Below are positions 63,694 through 64,000 of a DNA stretch of 64,000 bases, one piece after another. The notes under the pieces were generated by a model that was not told the DNA's origin, ran no database searches, and worked only from the letters and a program-made list of their open reading frames with translations. The translations under genes and the position numbers were made by a program. How positions within the stretch are numbered: position 1 is the stretch's first letter; every line of letters starts with the position of its first letter. The DNA lies in NCBI GenBank assembly GCA_026000155.1, contig BNYG01000001.1:1-64000 (forward strand), read 5' to 3'. The stretch comes from Bacteroidia bacterium (GTDB lineage Bacteria; Bacteroidota; Bacteroidia; Bacteroidales; Azobacteroidaceae).

Positions 63694-64000
63694 AATTTTC
63701 TTCGTTACTTCTTTATCCGTAAGCGCCCAATCCGGACCTTCTTCCACCAAACGAATGGCTTCTTTATCTGCCGACGGACAGAGTGACTTTTTGACCGTTA
63801 TGTCGTAAGGACGTCCGTTTTTATCCACAAAAAAGCGGAGCGTTACGTTTCCCTTCACGTCTTTACATTCGTCATCGGCAGGATGAAGCAATGCTTTTTT
63901 CACATAGTCGTCAAAATTTTCCTTTTTTGTGGAAACCTTTGATACCGAAGTAGTTTCTACAAAAGATAGTGCATCCGGCACTTGGGCTTCTGCTTGAACT
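63685..64000 (-). CDS. TonB-type C-terminal domain protein, 5' part outside window
   Basis: The visible ~105 residues carry a TonB C-terminal domain (FDDYVKKALLHPADDECKDVKGNVTLRFFVDKNGRPYDITVKKSLCPSADKEAIRLVEEGPDW). The frame is open to the right edge, so the N-terminus is missing. Such proteins energise outer-membrane transport or are TonB-domain-bearing sensors. Its 3' end overlaps the FMN reductase gene by 9 bases, convergent. Confidence 0.85.
   Translation of the reverse strand, partial: VQAEAQVPDALSFVETTSVSKVSTKKENFDDYVKKALLHPADDECKDVKGNVTLRFFVDKNGRPYDITVKKSLCPSADKEAIRLVEEGPDWALTDKEVTKKISF

Overview
The window looks like a Bacteroidales chromosome carrying most of a CTnDOT-type integrative conjugative element (ICE). 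The evidence is a full TraE-TraQ operon, fimbrillin-type lipoproteins, DUF4270 and DUF4143 proteins, and many promoters with the Bacteroidota -7 box TAnnTTTG. Everything from the left edge to about 57.2 kb reads as ICE plus cargo. From 57.4 kb onward it is host chromosome: panC, a glycogen-synthase-like protein, a DUF4270 lipoprotein, prs, an AAA ATPase, tRNA-Ala(GGC), an FMN reductase and the 3' part of a tonB-like gene. No integrase is visible, so the other ICE end must lie left of the window.

Layout: (1) 0-3.5 kb: 3' part of an ImmA/IrrE peptidase gene, a terminator and two group II introns in tandem, the first with a reverse transcriptase and the second without. (2) 3.8-8.8 kb: a conserved long hairpin, then small ICE accessory genes (DUF3873, PcfK, PcfJ, RadC-like). 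(3) 8.9-18.7 kb, minus strand: the type IV secretion operon traE-F-G-I-J-K-L-M-N-O-Q. (4) 18.9-25.3 kb: mobilisation region. traD and the relaxase have both lost their N-termini, and between the breakpoints sit two AT-rich foreign genes in place of the traABC/mobA genes expected there. The VirD4-type coupling protein is intact. (5) 25.4-30.7 kb: AlbA-type regulator, topoisomerase III and a DUF4099/DUF3945 protein. (6) 30.8-45.1 kb: cargo made of a secreted apyrase, an opposing operon (unrecognised 799-aa protein, fascin-like beta-trefoil, endolysin-like muramidase), a fimbrial operon (DUF3575, FimB/Mfa2-like and three fimbrillin-type proteins), a stand-alone LytTR regulator and a clostripain-like lipoprotein. 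(7) 45.1-56.8 kb: frameshifted rteC, DUF1896, a giant methylase-helicase, a PAPS-reductase-like protein, an EEP nuclease, two helix-turn-helix proteins and a primase/helicase.

The strongest new signal is regulatory. Four places in the cargo region carry two GTTGGGA-type boxes exactly 20 bp apart, each placed the same distance upstream of a Bacteroidota promoter. They precede the apyrase gene, both divergent promoters between the 799-aa operon and the fimbrial operon, and the LytTR gene itself. This is the architecture expected of LytTR binding sites. I infer that the ICE-borne LytTR protein controls itself, the fimbriae, the ecto-apyrase and the unknown 799-aa/fascin/muramidase operon as one switchable host-interaction programme. 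The transfer functions look damaged (headless relaxase, headless TraD, frameshifted rteC) while the cargo is intact, which suggests an element being domesticated.

Other patterns: a dispersed repeat ending in GGTTCAGACA that in two lipoprotein genes encodes the signal peptide; a palindromic repeat inserted in frame in the clostripain gene; a tandem 14-bp box shared by the promoters of two ICE operons; and an (AC)n tract in the fimbrial leader.
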